DNA of 64,000 nucleotides from Nocardiopsis sp. TSRI0078 (lineage in GTDB: Bacteria > Actinomycetota > Actinomycetes > Streptosporangiales > Streptosporangiaceae). Shown here one piece after another: positions 43,442-52,858 of this stretch. The position numbers were made by a program, and so were the translations under genes. The notes below the pieces were generated by a model that searched no databases, was not told the origin of the DNA, and saw only the letters and a list, made by a program, of their open reading frames with translations. Where the stretch lies: assembly GCF_001905145.1 (NCBI RefSeq), contig NZ_LWLB01000001.1, positions 558,001-622,000 of the forward strand. Reading direction: 5' to 3'. Every line of letters begins with the position of its first letter. The first letter of the stretch is position 1.

Positions 43442-43981
43442 CTACTCCTGGGCCTTCTGCAGTCGCACGTACGCCAGCTGGAGCCAGTCGGACACGGCCA
43501 CGGCGCTGAACACGGCCCCGGCTCCCCTGGTGACGCCCGGCGCGAACACCAGGCCGAAGGCGTACGCGGTGGCGACCCACTGCGCGGTGCAGAACGGGCA
43601 GGTGATCAGTTCGCCGACGGCCCGGCGCCCGCCCTGGCCGCGCACCTCCTCGGCCAGCTCGGAGGGCGCCGAGACCCCCTTGAACCGGGTGAAGAAGGCC
43701 CGGAGGGGGCTGGTGACCGGGTCCTTGGCCACCAGTCGGGACAGCTTGTGCGTGGTCAGTCCCATCAGCAGCAGGTCCCACGGACCCACGTCCGCGGCAG
43801 CGGCCGCTGTCGCGCCGCGCCCGCGGTACCTGCGCGCCGCGAGCAGCCCGGCCCCGGCCAGGGCCAGGTAGACCGAGGCCGTGGTGGCGTATCCGAGGAG
43901 GGGCTGGTCGCTGCCGTCCTGGTAGGCCTCCGCCTCCTGTTGGAGCGTCTCCTTGATCTCACCGGTGGTGTCGTCAGCCAT
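43442..43981 (-). CDS. DUF1360 family membrane protein
   Basis: 179 residues. Its ATG at 43981 overlaps the stop of the GH15 gene by 8 bases. Family signature: LLLMGLTTHKLSRLVAKDPV followed by GELITCPFCTAQWVATAYAF with the CPxC pair, then a last helix SAVAVSDWLQLAYVRL. DUF1360 proteins are found in Bacillus spores (YjcA) and widely in actinomycetes; the role is not known, but the CPxC motif suggests metal or thiol chemistry at the membrane. Confidence 0.88.
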   Translation of the reverse strand: MADDTTGEIKETLQQEAEAYQDGSDQPLLGYATTASVYLALAGAGLLAARRYRGRGATAAAAADVGPWDLLLMGLTTHKLSRLVAKDPVTSPLRAFFTRFKGVSAPSELAEEVRGQGGRRAVGELITCPFCTAQWVATAYAFGLVFAPGVTRGAGAVFSAVAVSDWLQLAYVRLQKAQE

Positions 43982-45839
43982 GGTCTTCGTTCCTCCTTCG
44001 TCGCCCTACCCCGCTACCCGACCTGCCGCGCACCCAGTCGTGCAGTGCCTCCCTGTCCGTCGCGCCGTCGAGGTTGACCGCCGCCTCGATCAGCGCCAGA
44101 TGGGTGAAGGCCTGGGGGAAGTTGCCCAGCATGGTGCCGTCGGCGGCCATCTCCTCCGCGTGCAGGCCGAGGTCCCCGGCGCGTCCGCACAACCCCTCGA
44201 ACCGCTCCCTCGCCTCGTCGGTCCGCCCGGCGAGCACCAGGGCGGAGACCATGTCGAAGGAGCAGAGGAGGAAGGCGCCCTCCGGGGTGTTGATCCCGTC
44301 GTCGGTCCGTTCGGGGTCGTATCTGCGGACGAGGCGGCCGTCCACGCCCAACCGGTCGTCCACGCGCTCCAGGGTTTTGAGCACACGCGGATCGGTTCCG
44401 TCGAGGAAGCCCAGGAGGGGGATCCGCAGCAGCGACCCGTCCACGTTCGTGGAGCCGTAGGCCTGCGTGAAGGATCCGGTCGCGGGATCGATGCCGCGGT
44501 CGAGGATCTCCTCGCGGACGGCCTCCCGCTCCCGGCACCACTCCCCCAGGGGCGCGTCGACCCCCTTGCCGGACTCGGAGAAGAGCTGGATCCCCCGGTC
44601 CAGGCACACCCAGGCGTAGACCTTGGAGTGGACCCAGTGCCGGGTTCCCGACCGCACCTCCCATATGCCCTCGTCCGGTTCCCTCCAGAGCTTGCGCACC
44701 GACTCGACCACCGAGGCGAGCTGTTCGAGGTCCTCCCGCCGGAGCCGTCCGGTGGCCGCCTCGTAGGACAGCGCCGCGTCGAGGATGTGCCCGTACACGT
44801 CCAGCTGGTGCTGCGCGTAGGCGCCGTTGCCGACGCGGACCGGGCGCGAGCCGTCGTACCCGTCCAGGTGGTCGAGGGTCTCCTCCCGGGGAGGAGGCGC
44901 CTCGTCGACCGCCTGCACCGGGGGAATCCAGTCGATCGGGCTTTTGCACATGCTCAGCAGGAAGCGCAGGTAGTGCCCGGCCTCCTCGGAGTGGCCGAGC
45001 CGGAGGAAGGCCAGGACCACGAGCGCGGCGTCGCGGTGCCACACGTAGCGGTAGTCCCAGTTCCTGGGGCCGCCCGGCGACTCGGGCAGGGACGTGGTGG
45101 GCGCGGCCACCAGGGCCCCGGTCTCCTCGTACAGCAGGCCTCGCAGGGTGAGGGCACTGCGCCGCACCTGCGCGGCACCGACCCCCTGGTAGCCGATCCG
45201 CCCGGCCCAGTCCCGCCACGCCTCCAGGGTCCGCCGAAGCAGCCGCGACGCCTCTCCCGGCCCCACGCGGTGCTCACCGTCCAGGTAGTCCAGGGCGAAC
45301 ACGGCCGTGTCGCCCTCGGCGAGTTCCACGCGGTACTCCGGTACGCCGTCCTCGGCGAGTTCGGGGGCGTGCGTTCCCGACAGCAGCATCCCGGAGGACT
45401 CCCGCAGGGCTCCGTCGAGGCGCTCCCACCCGGGGGCGGCGCGCCCGAAGTCGGGTCTGGCGTCCAGCCTCGAACGCACGGCCGTGCCGCCGGAGCGGCA
45501 CTCGACGACCCGTAGGAGGACGCCCTCGCGGTACAGGCCGGACCTGCCCCGCCTTCGGACGGCGAGCAGATCGCGGACGGCCACCTCCACGTCCGGCCCG
45601 CGCCAGAGGGTCTCCAGGACGAGGGTGTCGTCCACGTAGGCGCGACCCCTCGGGCTAGCTCCCTCGACCTCCATCGTCCAACCGCCGCCCCGTGCATCCA
45701 GGAGCCCCGAGAAGAGCGCGGCGCCGTCGAACCTGGGCACGCACATCCAGTCGATCGTGCCGTCCGGTGTGATGAGCACGGCCGTGTGGCAGTCCGAGAG
45801 GAAGCCGTGCTCGCCGATGCGTGCTGCGTCGCGACCCAT
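43974..45839 (-). CDS. GH15-family glycosidase (glucoamylase/trehalase type)
   Basis: 621 residues from ATG 45839 with GGAAGGGGG upstream. N-terminal beta-sandwich (about 1-230: IGEHGFLSDCHTAVLITPDG, DWMCVPRFDGAALFSGLLD) and an (alpha/alpha)6 barrel (about 250-605) with NWDYRYVWHRDAALVVLAFL, DWIPPVQAVDE, WEVRSGTRHWVHSKVYAWV, and GINTPEGAFLLCSFDMVSAL with the catalytic Glu region. No signal peptide, so it acts inside the cell, as do actinobacterial GH15 trehalases and oligosaccharide hydrolases. Possible substrates are trehalose or maltodextrins. Confidence 0.9.
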   Translation of the reverse strand: MGRDAARIGEHGFLSDCHTAVLITPDGTIDWMCVPRFDGAALFSGLLDARGGGWTMEVEGASPRGRAYVDDTLVLETLWRGPDVEVAVRDLLAVRRRGRSGLYREGVLLRVVECRSGGTAVRSRLDARPDFGRAAPGWERLDGALRESSGMLLSGTHAPELAEDGVPEYRVELAEGDTAVFALDYLDGEHRVGPGEASRLLRRTLEAWRDWAGRIGYQGVGAAQVRRSALTLRGLLYEETGALVAAPTTSLPESPGGPRNWDYRYVWHRDAALVVLAFLRLGHSEEAGHYLRFLLSMCKSPIDWIPPVQAVDEAPPPREETLDHLDGYDGSRPVRVGNGAYAQHQLDVYGHILDAALSYEAATGRLRREDLEQLASVVESVRKLWREPDEGIWEVRSGTRHWVHSKVYAWVCLDRGIQLFSESGKGVDAPLGEWCREREAVREEILDRGIDPATGSFTQAYGSTNVDGSLLRIPLLGFLDGTDPRVLKTLERVDDRLGVDGRLVRRYDPERTDDGINTPEGAFLLCSFDMVSALVLAGRTDEARERFEGLCGRAGDLGLHAEEMAADGTMLGNFPQAFTHLALIEAAVNLDGATDREALHDWVRGRSGSGVGRRRRNEDHG

Positions 45840-46022
45840 CCGCCCCCTTCCGATCCGCATGCCGCCGGGGGGTTGTCTCCTGCCTAGCGACTGCCCAGGG
45901 GCGTACTCGGCGAAACGGCAGTTCAGAAGCTTGCCGTGGCATGTACATAACGGGCGGTGCTCCCGGGTAGCGGGCAGGGAGTATCCGAGAGGCCGTGTCG
46001 GCCTTGTGGGGAGGTGGCCGAG

Positions 46023-47045
46023 GTGGGCCGAGAAAGGGACGGCCGGGTCGTGGTGGTCAGCGGGGCCAGCGCCGGAGTCGGCCGCGCGACCGCCCGGGAG
46101 TTCGCCCGGAAGGGGTACACCCTGGCCCTCCTGGCGCGGGGACGGGCGGGGCTCGACGCGGCGGTGGAGGAGGCCCGCGACGAGGGGACGTCGGCGATGG
46201 CGGTGCCGGTGGACGTGACCGACGCCGACGCGCTGCGCGAGGCCCTGGCCCGGGTCGAGTCCGAGCTGGGACCGGTGGACGTCTGGGTCAACTGCGCGTT
46301 CGCCACGATCATCGCGCCGTTCATGGAGATCGAGCCGGACGAGTACCACCGGGTCACCGACGTCTGCTACCACGGCTACGTGCACGGCACCCGGGTCGCC
46401 CTGGAGCGCATGCTGCCCCGGGACCGGGGCGTGATCGTGCAGGTCGGATCGGCCCTGGCCTACCGGGGCATCCCCCTGCAGGCGGCGTACTGCGGGGCCA
46501 AGCACGCGATACGCGGATTCACCGACTCGGTGCGCTCCGAACTGATCCACAGGGGCTCGCACATCAAGGTGACGGAGGTGCACCTGCCCGCGGTCAACAC
46601 CCCGCAGTTCACGTGGGCGCGCTCGCGCGTGGAGGGCCGTCCGCGCCCGGTGGCCCCGGTGTACCAGCCGGAGGTGGCGGCCGACGCGATCGTCTGGGCC
46701 GCCGAGCACCCGCGTCGGCGCCGGTACTGGGTGGGGGCCTCGACGGTGGCCACCGCCCTGGGGCAGCGGCTCGCGCCGCGCCTGGTCAGCTGGCAGCAGG
46801 GGCGCAGCGGGTTCAAGGCCCAGATCCGCGACCTCCGTCCGTCCGCGCGCGACAACCTGTTCCATCCCCTGGACGACGAGCGCGACTACGGCGCGCACGG
46901 TGAGTTCGACGAGGAGTCGCACGAGGTCAGTCCTCTCCAGGAGATGAACCAGCGGCGCCGCACCGCGGCCCTGATGGGCGCCGCGGGTTTCGCGGCCGGA
47001 GCCGTGGGCTTCGCGGTCACCCGGGGCATACGCGGACGGGCCTGA
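46023..47045 (+). CDS. Short-chain dehydrogenase/reductase with C-terminal membrane-type tail
   Basis: 340 residues from GTG 46023, 8 bases after GGGGAGG. Rossmann start VVVVSGASAGVGRATA (TGxxxGxG-type cofactor loop, with Ser for Thr), the NAG position reads NCA (VWVNCAFATI), and the catalytic Ser-Tyr-Lys lies in GSALAYRGIPLQAAYCGAKH. After the core come about 80 extra residues ending in a hydrophobic stretch MGAAGFAAGAVGFAVTRGI, so the enzyme may be membrane-associated. Such long SDRs are common in actinomycetes beside GH15 genes; the substrate is unknown. Confidence 0.9.
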   Translation: MGRERDGRVVVVSGASAGVGRATAREFARKGYTLALLARGRAGLDAAVEEARDEGTSAMAVPVDVTDADALREALARVESELGPVDVWVNCAFATIIAPFMEIEPDEYHRVTDVCYHGYVHGTRVALERMLPRDRGVIVQVGSALAYRGIPLQAAYCGAKHAIRGFTDSVRSELIHRGSHIKVTEVHLPAVNTPQFTWARSRVEGRPRPVAPVYQPEVAADAIVWAAEHPRRRRYWVGASTVATALGQRLAPRLVSWQQGRSGFKAQIRDLRPSARDNLFHPLDDERDYGAHGEFDEESHEVSPLQEMNQRRRTAALMGAAGFAAGAVGFAVTRGIRGRA

Positions 47046-47080
47046 CCGCGTGGGATGAAGCCGAAACGAAGGGGGAAGAG

Positions 47081-47449
47081 ATGGCTGAGCACGATCCCGT
47101 CGTCGACGACGTGTGGAACGACTTCCACTCGGTGGTGAACATGACCGGCCAGGAGCTGCGCGAGTGGCTGCTCACGAACGCCTCCGGTGAGAACGCCTTC
47201 GGCGCCGACCCCGCCCATCCGGTGTGGCGGAAGGGCGAGGCGATCGTGAACCTGCTGAACAAGCGCCGGGTGGACGTGACCGACGGGGACGTCGAGCTGA
47301 TGCGCGAGGTCTCGGAGTTCGTCCGCGACCAGTTGGCCGATCCCCGCCGCGAGGACGCGGAGTGGCGGCACCGGCTGATGTCGGTGGGGCACGACCCGCT
47401 CAGCCCGGACTCGGCGCGTCCCGACGAGGAGGAGGACCTCGAGAGGTAG
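47081..47449 (+). CDS. DUF3140 family protein
   Basis: 122 residues; ATG 47081, GGGGGAAGAG upstream. The sequence WNDFHSVVNMTGQELREWLL, then HPVWRKGEAIVNLLNKRRVD and a second helix ending RRLMSVGHDP-like (HRLMSVGHDPL) is the DUF3140 pattern, a small helical protein often considered DNA-binding-like. It follows the SDR gene by 35 bp. Confidence 0.88.
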   Translation: MAEHDPVVDDVWNDFHSVVNMTGQELREWLLTNASGENAFGADPAHPVWRKGEAIVNLLNKRRVDVTDGDVELMREVSEFVRDQLADPRREDAEWRHRLMSVGHDPLSPDSARPDEEEDLER

Positions 47450-47462
47450 CGGAGGCCGTGCC

Positions 47463-47493
47463 GTCGGGGCGGGCGCGGTGCGCCCGCCCCGAC
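47463..47493 (+). terminator. Strong hairpin after the DUF3140 gene
   Basis: GTCGGGGCGGGCGC and GCGCCCGCCCCGAC form a perfect 14-bp stem with a GGT loop, 13 bases after the stop. Confidence 0.85.
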
Positions 47494-47824
47494 GTGTGTG
47501 CGAGCCGCCGGGATCCGCCGGAATCCAGGCTGGTTGGCGGGCTGGCTGGAGACGTGGCGGACGTGGACCACGGGATTCCGGCCGCCAGGCCTTGTCGGGG
47601 CGCTTTTCTGCCCTCCGGAACCGCTGACCGAGCACGTACCGAAAAGCACGGGCCAAGCACAGAACACCTCCTCCCGCGTCCCATCATCACCACCCGGCCC
47701 GGTGGTGGAAGGGCTCCCCACCGCGCCTTGTGACCGCGGGAGAACGTCCTGTACTCTCCTCGCGGTCTCGGCGGCCCCGCGTTCGCCGCCGGCGCCTCCC
47801 ACCCCCCAGACGAGAGTGACGTTC
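47494..47824. other. Intergenic region with possible promoter of the secreted-protein gene
   Basis: No gene supported. TTGTGA at 47728-47733 and TGTACT at 47750-47755 (16-base spacer) could be the promoter of the following gene. Confidence 0.4.
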
Positions 47825-48343
47825 ATGAGACTCGGGAACGTGCCCCTGAAGAGCGCCGCCGCCGTCCTCGCGGCGGCCCTGCTCTGCGCCCCGTCCCCCG
47901 CTTCCGCCCTCGCCCGGGACACCGCCGGGACGACCTCGGTGAGTGAGACCGAGATCCTCATCACCAACGACCACGAGGTCCTGGAGGTGGGCCCGGAGGG
48001 AGACGTCGAGAGCGTCGACGCCTACCTTGAGCAGACCTACTCCGAGGACGAACTCTCCACCCTGGACACCGGATACGGATACCTGACCAACGGAAGGCTG
48101 CGCATCGTCGCCACCGGGTGCAGCAGGGCCACGGTGGACTACACCAAGTACAGCGGCAGCAGCATCACGGTGAACTTCCGGGTGCGGTACGCCAACGGCG
48201 GACAGACCGCCCCCTCCGCGTGGAAGACCGTGAGCAGCAGTGCGAGCGCGTCCTTCAACCTCGCCAGCGTCCAGCACGTGCGCGGCGTCATGAGGCTCGT
48301 CAACGGTGCGGAGTACCACACCGAACTCGTGCGCTGCAACTGA
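47825..48343 (+). CDS. Secreted protein of unknown function
   Basis: 172 residues from ATG 47825. Signal peptide of about 29 residues (SAAAVLAAALLCAPSPASA). The mature part is an acidic segment (EILITNDHEVLEVGPEGDVE), then a beta-rich domain with GRLRIVATGCSRATVDYTKY, SITVNFRVRYANGGQT and YHTELVRCN; the two Cys probably pair. This looks like a small extracellular beta-sandwich. I do not recognise the family. Confidence 0.78.
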   Translation: MRLGNVPLKSAAAVLAAALLCAPSPASALARDTAGTTSVSETEILITNDHEVLEVGPEGDVESVDAYLEQTYSEDELSTLDTGYGYLTNGRLRIVATGCSRATVDYTKYSGSSITVNFRVRYANGGQTAPSAWKTVSSSASASFNLASVQHVRGVMRLVNGAEYHTELVRCN

Positions 48344-48420
48344 GTCCGCTACCGAAATCCCTGGCCGAGCCCGGCCCCGGCCGCCCCCTCCGGCCGGGGC
48401 TCGTCCCTGTTGGAAGCCCC

Positions 48421-49284
48421 ATGTGGATGGTCCTGCTCCACGTGACTCCGCTGACCGTCGCCGCGGTGCTGGTGTCACTCCTGCTGTCGGCCCTGATCCT
48501 CGCCCGGTGGCGTGGGAGGAGCCCGGACACCGCCCGCCGCGCCCTGCGCGGTCTGCTCGCCGCGGCCACGGTGGTCTACCTGGCGATCCTGGCCATGCCG
48601 GTCTTCAGTTGGGAGCTGGTGGGGACCGGGCAGTCGCGCCATGTCGACTGGAACCCCCTCAGCGCCTACGAGGAGCTCCGGTGGCAGCAGGAGCAGGAGG
48701 AGCACGTCGAACCCGAGGAGTTCAGCGTCCTCCTCGAACACGGGGACGCCCTCGCCCACTACACGGCCCGGGAGCTGACCCCCGAACAGGTGGAGGAGGC
48801 CCGCGACGGGCGGGTCGGGCTCGGAGAACAGGCCGGGGGCCGGGAGATCGACTACGTCGTCCACCCCACCACCGGCGGCCGTGAGGTCGTGCTCACCCCC
48901 GAAGGCGGGGAGGTCTCCCCCGAAACGGCCGCCAGGGTCCTCGCGGAGGTACGGCCGGTCATCGACGCCCAGGGACAGCCGGTCCGGTTCCAGACGTTGA
49001 TCGTCGAGGAGAAGCTGGTCAACGCCCTGCTGTTCGTACCCGTGGGCGTCGTCGCCTGCCTGGCCCTGGGCTCGTGGCCCTCGCGCCTGCTCTACGGCCC
49101 GGCCCTGAGCCTGACGATCGAGACCGTCCAGTGGGCCATGGCCGCCGGACGCGGCGCCGGTACCGGCGACCTCCTGGTCAACACCGTCGGATCCGTCGCG
49201 GGGGTGGCCATGGCCGCCGCGGCGGTGGCCCTCGTCCGCCGCACCCTCCTGGACCGGTCCTCCCGCGCTCGGAGCCCGGCCTGA
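48421..49284 (+). CDS. VanZ-like membrane protein with large extracytoplasmic insertion
   Basis: 287 residues from ATG 48421 (GGAAG upstream). TM helices at about 8-25, 42-60, 196-215 (NALLFVPVGVVACLALGSW), 217-240 and 258-275. The C-terminal half has the VanZ pattern: LVNALLFVPVG, SLTIETVQW and GTGDLLVNTVGSVAG. Between helices two and three are about 130 acidic soluble residues (HVDWNPLSAYEELRWQQEQE to QTLIVEEK), far longer than the usual VanZ loop. Function of the family is not settled (VanZ lowers teicoplanin susceptibility). Confidence 0.82.
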   Translation: MWMVLLHVTPLTVAAVLVSLLLSALILARWRGRSPDTARRALRGLLAAATVVYLAILAMPVFSWELVGTGQSRHVDWNPLSAYEELRWQQEQEEHVEPEEFSVLLEHGDALAHYTARELTPEQVEEARDGRVGLGEQAGGREIDYVVHPTTGGREVVLTPEGGEVSPETAARVLAEVRPVIDAQGQPVRFQTLIVEEKLVNALLFVPVGVVACLALGSWPSRLLYGPALSLTIETVQWAMAAGRGAGTGDLLVNTVGSVAGVAMAAAAVALVRRTLLDRSSRARSPA

Positions 49285-49536
49285 GGACGGAGGGGCGAAG
49301 GCGTGCGGGTCGGGGACGCGGTCGGGCCCGGGAGTCCCGCGCGGGCGGGCCCCGGCGCGCGGAGGCGGCCATCCACGCGGGCACGCCTTCCCTGGGTGAG
49401 CCGGTGGCGCACGTGAGGGGACGGCGGGCGGGACGCCGGCCGGGCCTCCGGGCGAACCGGCGGGAGGATGGCCGGGCCGCCCGGTCACTCGACTGCTCCC
49501 CCGGCGGTGCCGGTGCCACGAGAAGCGAGAGGTCCC

Positions 49537-50364
49537 GTGTCCAACATCTTCACGAGCTTCCTGCGCGTCATCCCCCGCCCTGATCGGAGTATCGGCCGCG
49601 ACGAGGCCGAAGGGATCATCGACCGGATGCTCAACGAGCGCGGGTCGTACAACGTCCCGGTGGCGGTCCGGCGGGCGGACGACGGAAGCCTTCTCGACAT
49701 CCAGGCCGGCTGCGGGAAGAACCCGGACTTCTACGGCTTCTGGGAGGACCACCGCGACCAGTACGCCTGCGTGTGGGAGCGGTTCTTCGACGAGGGCGGT
49801 TTCCAGGACACCATCACGCACTTCGGTCAGGAAGGACAGACCAGGCACGGCGCGTTCTGGTACGGGTTCGACGGGGTGCGCGTGCTCGGAGCCGCCGACC
49901 ACCTTCCCGACCTCGGCATGCCGTCCGTCTCCTGGGAGCCGGACGGCGACGGTGCCTGGCGTGCCGGCGTCACCGGCCGCTACCAGACCGGGAACGACCG
50001 GGCCGACATCGAGAAGGCGGGACCGTGCTCGACGGAGGTCGAGTGGAACCCGCCGGTCATGGACGTGGCCCCCGGCGGCCTCGCCACAACGACGACTCCC
50101 AGTTACTGGAACGCGGAGATCGTGAGGATGGAGCCGGACGGGCTGCACGGATTCGTGGAGCGCGGCTACCACGGCACCGCGAGGGAGTCCCGTGTGGAGC
50201 GTGTGGAGCTTCTCTGGCGCGGACGCGTGGTGCACCGGACACAGATGGAGTACGACGCTGACTTCGGTGAATACGAATGGGAGCAGCGCAGCGCCGACGA
50301 CTGGGACAACTGCCTGAGCCCGGACTACCTCGCGAGCATGCGGAGAGTACGGCGACGTCGGTGA
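49537..50364 (+). CDS. Protein of unknown function
   Basis: 275 residues from GTG 49537 with GAGAGGT. A soluble acidic protein without signal peptide or TM segment. Features: IFTSFLRVIPRPDRSIGRDE, a Trp/Phe-rich centre (FYGFWEDHRDQYACVWERFF and GAFWYGFDGV) and SWEPDGDGAWRAGVTGRYQT. No catalytic motif recognised. It stands alone: 252 bp follow the VanZ-like gene, and the downstream neighbour is a truncated gene on the other strand. Confidence 0.65.
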   Translation: MSNIFTSFLRVIPRPDRSIGRDEAEGIIDRMLNERGSYNVPVAVRRADDGSLLDIQAGCGKNPDFYGFWEDHRDQYACVWERFFDEGGFQDTITHFGQEGQTRHGAFWYGFDGVRVLGAADHLPDLGMPSVSWEPDGDGAWRAGVTGRYQTGNDRADIEKAGPCSTEVEWNPPVMDVAPGGLATTTTPSYWNAEIVRMEPDGLHGFVERGYHGTARESRVERVELLWRGRVVHRTQMEYDADFGEYEWEQRSADDWDNCLSPDYLASMRRVRRRR

Positions 50365-50531
50365 CATGCCTGAGGGGACGGTGCCGGACGCGCCATCTCG
50401 GCTGGAGCCCGCTCAGCGCCCCGGAGGAGCCCCGATGGCAGCGGTAGCGGGAGGAGCCGCGTCAGCCCCGAAGGGTTCGGCTTCATGCCCGGACCCGGGG
50501 ACGCCCTGGCCCCGGGACGGATCCCGGCTGT

Positions 50532-51119
50532 TCAGAAACGGAACCCGAAGAGTCCTCCTGTCTCGGAGTCGTCGAGACGGGGCGCGATGACGTGGGGGTC
50601 GGCGTCGAAACCCATCCGCTGGGCCTTGGCGAGGTCATCGGAGTTCATCGTCACGACGTACTGCATGCCCTCCTCCCGCGTGACCCGCGCGGCCAGGTCC
50701 AAGGCGCGGGCGACCTGTCGCTCGTCCACCCCGTCGTAGAGCTTGCTGTCGTGAACGAGGAAGTCGGGGCCGCGTCCCGTCCGATGGGCGATCACCGCCC
50801 AGGTCAGGTCGAAGCAGAACATCTTCATGTTGGAGATGCCCGTGCTGTCGTCGGCTTCGAGCTTGAGTTCGATCTCCAGATGGCTCCTTCTGGCCTGGAA
50901 GGCCAGGTAGGGGGAACGGGCGTCGCCGTACAGGTGCTCGGCGAACCGGTTGAACAGCAGGCTGGCCCGCCGCTCCTGTTCTCTCCTGACCTCGATGTCC
51001 CTTTGGACCTCGTCCTCCAAGGCGGTCTTGTCCTGGTCGATCTGGCGACGGCTCTGCTCCAGGGTCCGCGCGGCGTCGAGCCTGCGCTGGAGGTACTCCC
51101 GATGCGCCTCCAGCTGGAG
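50532..51119 (-). pseudogene. 5'-truncated DUF2326 (SMC/ABC-like ATPase C-terminal) gene fragment
   Basis: About 195 codons in the C-terminal part of a DUF2326 protein: a coiled-coil end (YLQRRLDAARTLEQSRRQI), then RASLLFNRFAEHLYGDARSP, STGISNMKMFCFDLTWAVIA, DFLVHDSKLYDGVDERQVAR and VTMNSDDL. DUF2326 is the distal half of large coiled-coil ATPases of phage-defence and ABC-three-component type systems. The whole N-terminal ATPase lobe and most of the coiled coil are missing; at 51108-51119 the sequence switches into another gene on the other strand. No start codon context; a remnant. Confidence 0.8.
51108..51119. other. Recombination junction between two truncated defence genes
   Basis: The palindrome CTCCAGCTGGAG is where the minus-strand DUF2326 fragment and the plus-strand hsdR fragment meet; LQLE can be read in both. 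Both genes point away from this site and both lack their 5' ends, so one deletion removed everything between. Confidence 0.6.
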
Positions 51120-52127
51120 GTGTCGGGGATGAACCACCGCAACGTCGAGGTCCGCCCCCACCTGGAGACGGTGGAGGCCTACCAGGACCCCGCCGCGTGG
51201 GAGCGCATCACCGAGGACAAGCGCGACCAGCTCGCCGAGACCCTGGCTCCCCTGCCCACCGAGTACAAGGAGGACGAGAGCGGCCAGGAGGCCAAGCGCT
51301 TCGACCTGTTGGCGCTGCGCCTCCAGCTGGGCGTCCTGGAACCCGAGCCCGGGTTCGACAAGCTCCGGCGCCAGGTCCAGGACATCGCCGAGGCCCTGCT
51401 CGACCCCACCACCCTGAACAACCCCGTGGTGGCCAGGCAGCGCGAGCTCCTGGCCGACCTGACCACGGACGCGTGGTGGCAGGACGTCACCCTGCCGATG
51501 CTCGAAGCGATGCGGCGGCGCGTGCGCGGCCTGGTGCGGCTCATCCCCAAGGCCCGGCGCGGGATCGTCTACTCCGACTTCGAGGACGAGCTCGGCGAGC
51601 TCACCCGGACCGAGCTGAACGGCCTGGACGTGGGCGGGGGGTGGACCCGGTTCGAGGTCAAGGTCCGCACCTACGTGCGCAGCCACGCCGACGACCTGTC
51701 CGTGCAGAAGCTGCTGCGCAACAGGCAGCTCACCAGTGCCGACATCGACCACTTCTCCCGGTTGTTCCTCGACAGCGGATTCGGCACCGAGTCCGACATC
51801 GAGCGCGCCGAGGAGCAGCATGGCGGGCTGGGGCTGTTCCTGCGCTCCCTCACCGGTCTGCGGCAGGACGCGGTGACCGAGGCCTTCGACGCCTTCCAGG
51901 CCGGGCGGACGTTCACCTCGGCCCAGTTGCGCCTGCTGAAGCTGATCATCGACTACGTGGCCAAGAACGGCTTCCTGGACGTGGGCGACCTCTACGAGCC
52001 GCCGTTCACCGGTGTCTCCCCGGGCGGCCCCGAAAGCGTGTTCTCCGGCACCGAGGTCGACACCATCGAGGAGGTGCTCAAGGGCATCAAGGAGACCGCG
52101 GTCCCCCAGGAACGGGCCGCCGGCTGA
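51108..52127 (+). pseudogene. 5'-truncated hsdR (type I restriction R subunit) C-terminal fragment
   Basis: About 335 codons of an EcoEI-type HsdR C-terminal region: LETVEAYQDPAAWERITEDK, IPKARRGIVYSDFEDELGEL, LGLFLRSLTGLRQDAVTEAF, KLIIDYVAKNGFLDVGDLYE and PPFTGVSPGGPESVF. The nuclease and helicase domains are missing. The frame is open upstream through the antisense of the DUF2326 fragment, so a chimeric product is possible, but no start is supported. It ends normally at 52127. It cannot act as a restriction enzyme. Confidence 0.82.
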
Positions 52128-52375
52128 GGCCGAGGTGACGGGCGATCCCGACACCATGCCGCGGAGAGCCCGCCGGGTCGGAGCGGGGAGTGTGAGCACG
52201 CTTCCCGTTCCGCTCGCACAGGACCTGTGTACCGTGGACCGGTATCGGCTGGAGAGGCCCCTGGCGGCCGCGGACCACAGCAGCGATTCGTTCGGCGTGC
52301 CGACAAGAACCAGGCGAAGGATTTCGCCGGGGAACCCGAAGGCCGCGACATCTCCCCCTGTTATCGGAGGAAGCC

Positions 52376-52852
52376 TTGATCGTCAGCAGGATCATCGATC
52401 AGGAAACCCGGGACGGAGTCAGGATGAAGGCCTTCATCCTGGGATTCCCCACGTTCTTGGGTGAAGGACGGGGCCTCGTCCAGATCTTCACGGGCAGCGG
52501 TCTGGTACGTGACGTGTACATCCTCACCGAGATCAAGTCGAACCCGATGGAAACGGGCCTGGTCACCCGTGTTCCGGAGTTGGCCGCGATCCTCCAGAAG
52601 GATCTCGCTCTTCCCGGCCCGGAGCCCCTGACCGCTGGTGAGTGGTACGCCCACTACGGCCCCTTCTCCTACTACGACGACATCGGCCCCGCCGGCTTCA
52701 CCACCATCCCCCTCAGATGGGAGGAGGGCCGGTTCACCGACCCGGTCTCAGATCGCAAGGTGGTCCCCGACGACGAGGCCGAGGCACTGCGCAAGCGGCT
52801 GTCCTTGCCACCGGTCGAAGAAGTCCTGGAAGCCCTGGGTGAGAGGGCCTGA
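52376..52852 (+). CDS. Unknown 158-residue protein upstream of the FolD-like gene
   Basis: Started at TTG 52376, 5 bases after GGAGGAA; the ATG at 52424 (MKAFILGFPTFLGEGRGLVQ) is a possible later start. Soluble, mixed alpha/beta: VRDVYILTEIKSNPMETGLV, AGEWYAHYGPFSYYDDIGPA, PLRWEEGRFTDPVSDRKVV and a helical end LPPVEEVLEALGERA. It ends 6 bp before the FolD-like gene, so the two are one operon. In the zeta module a small protein gene holds the same place relative to a toxin with the same tail, so an antitoxin/immunity role is a reasonable but untested idea. Confidence 0.7.
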   Translation: MIVSRIIDQETRDGVRMKAFILGFPTFLGEGRGLVQIFTGSGLVRDVYILTEIKSNPMETGLVTRVPELAAILQKDLALPGPEPLTAGEWYAHYGPFSYYDDIGPAGFTTIPLRWEEGRFTDPVSDRKVVPDDEAEALRKRLSLPPVEEVLEALGERA

Positions 52853-52858
52853 TCCGCA

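Noticed and set aside
50592-52127. 511-codon plus-strand frame as one intact gene
   Set aside because: Its first third is antisense to a recognisable DUF2326 fragment; only the part after the palindrome is HsdR-like.
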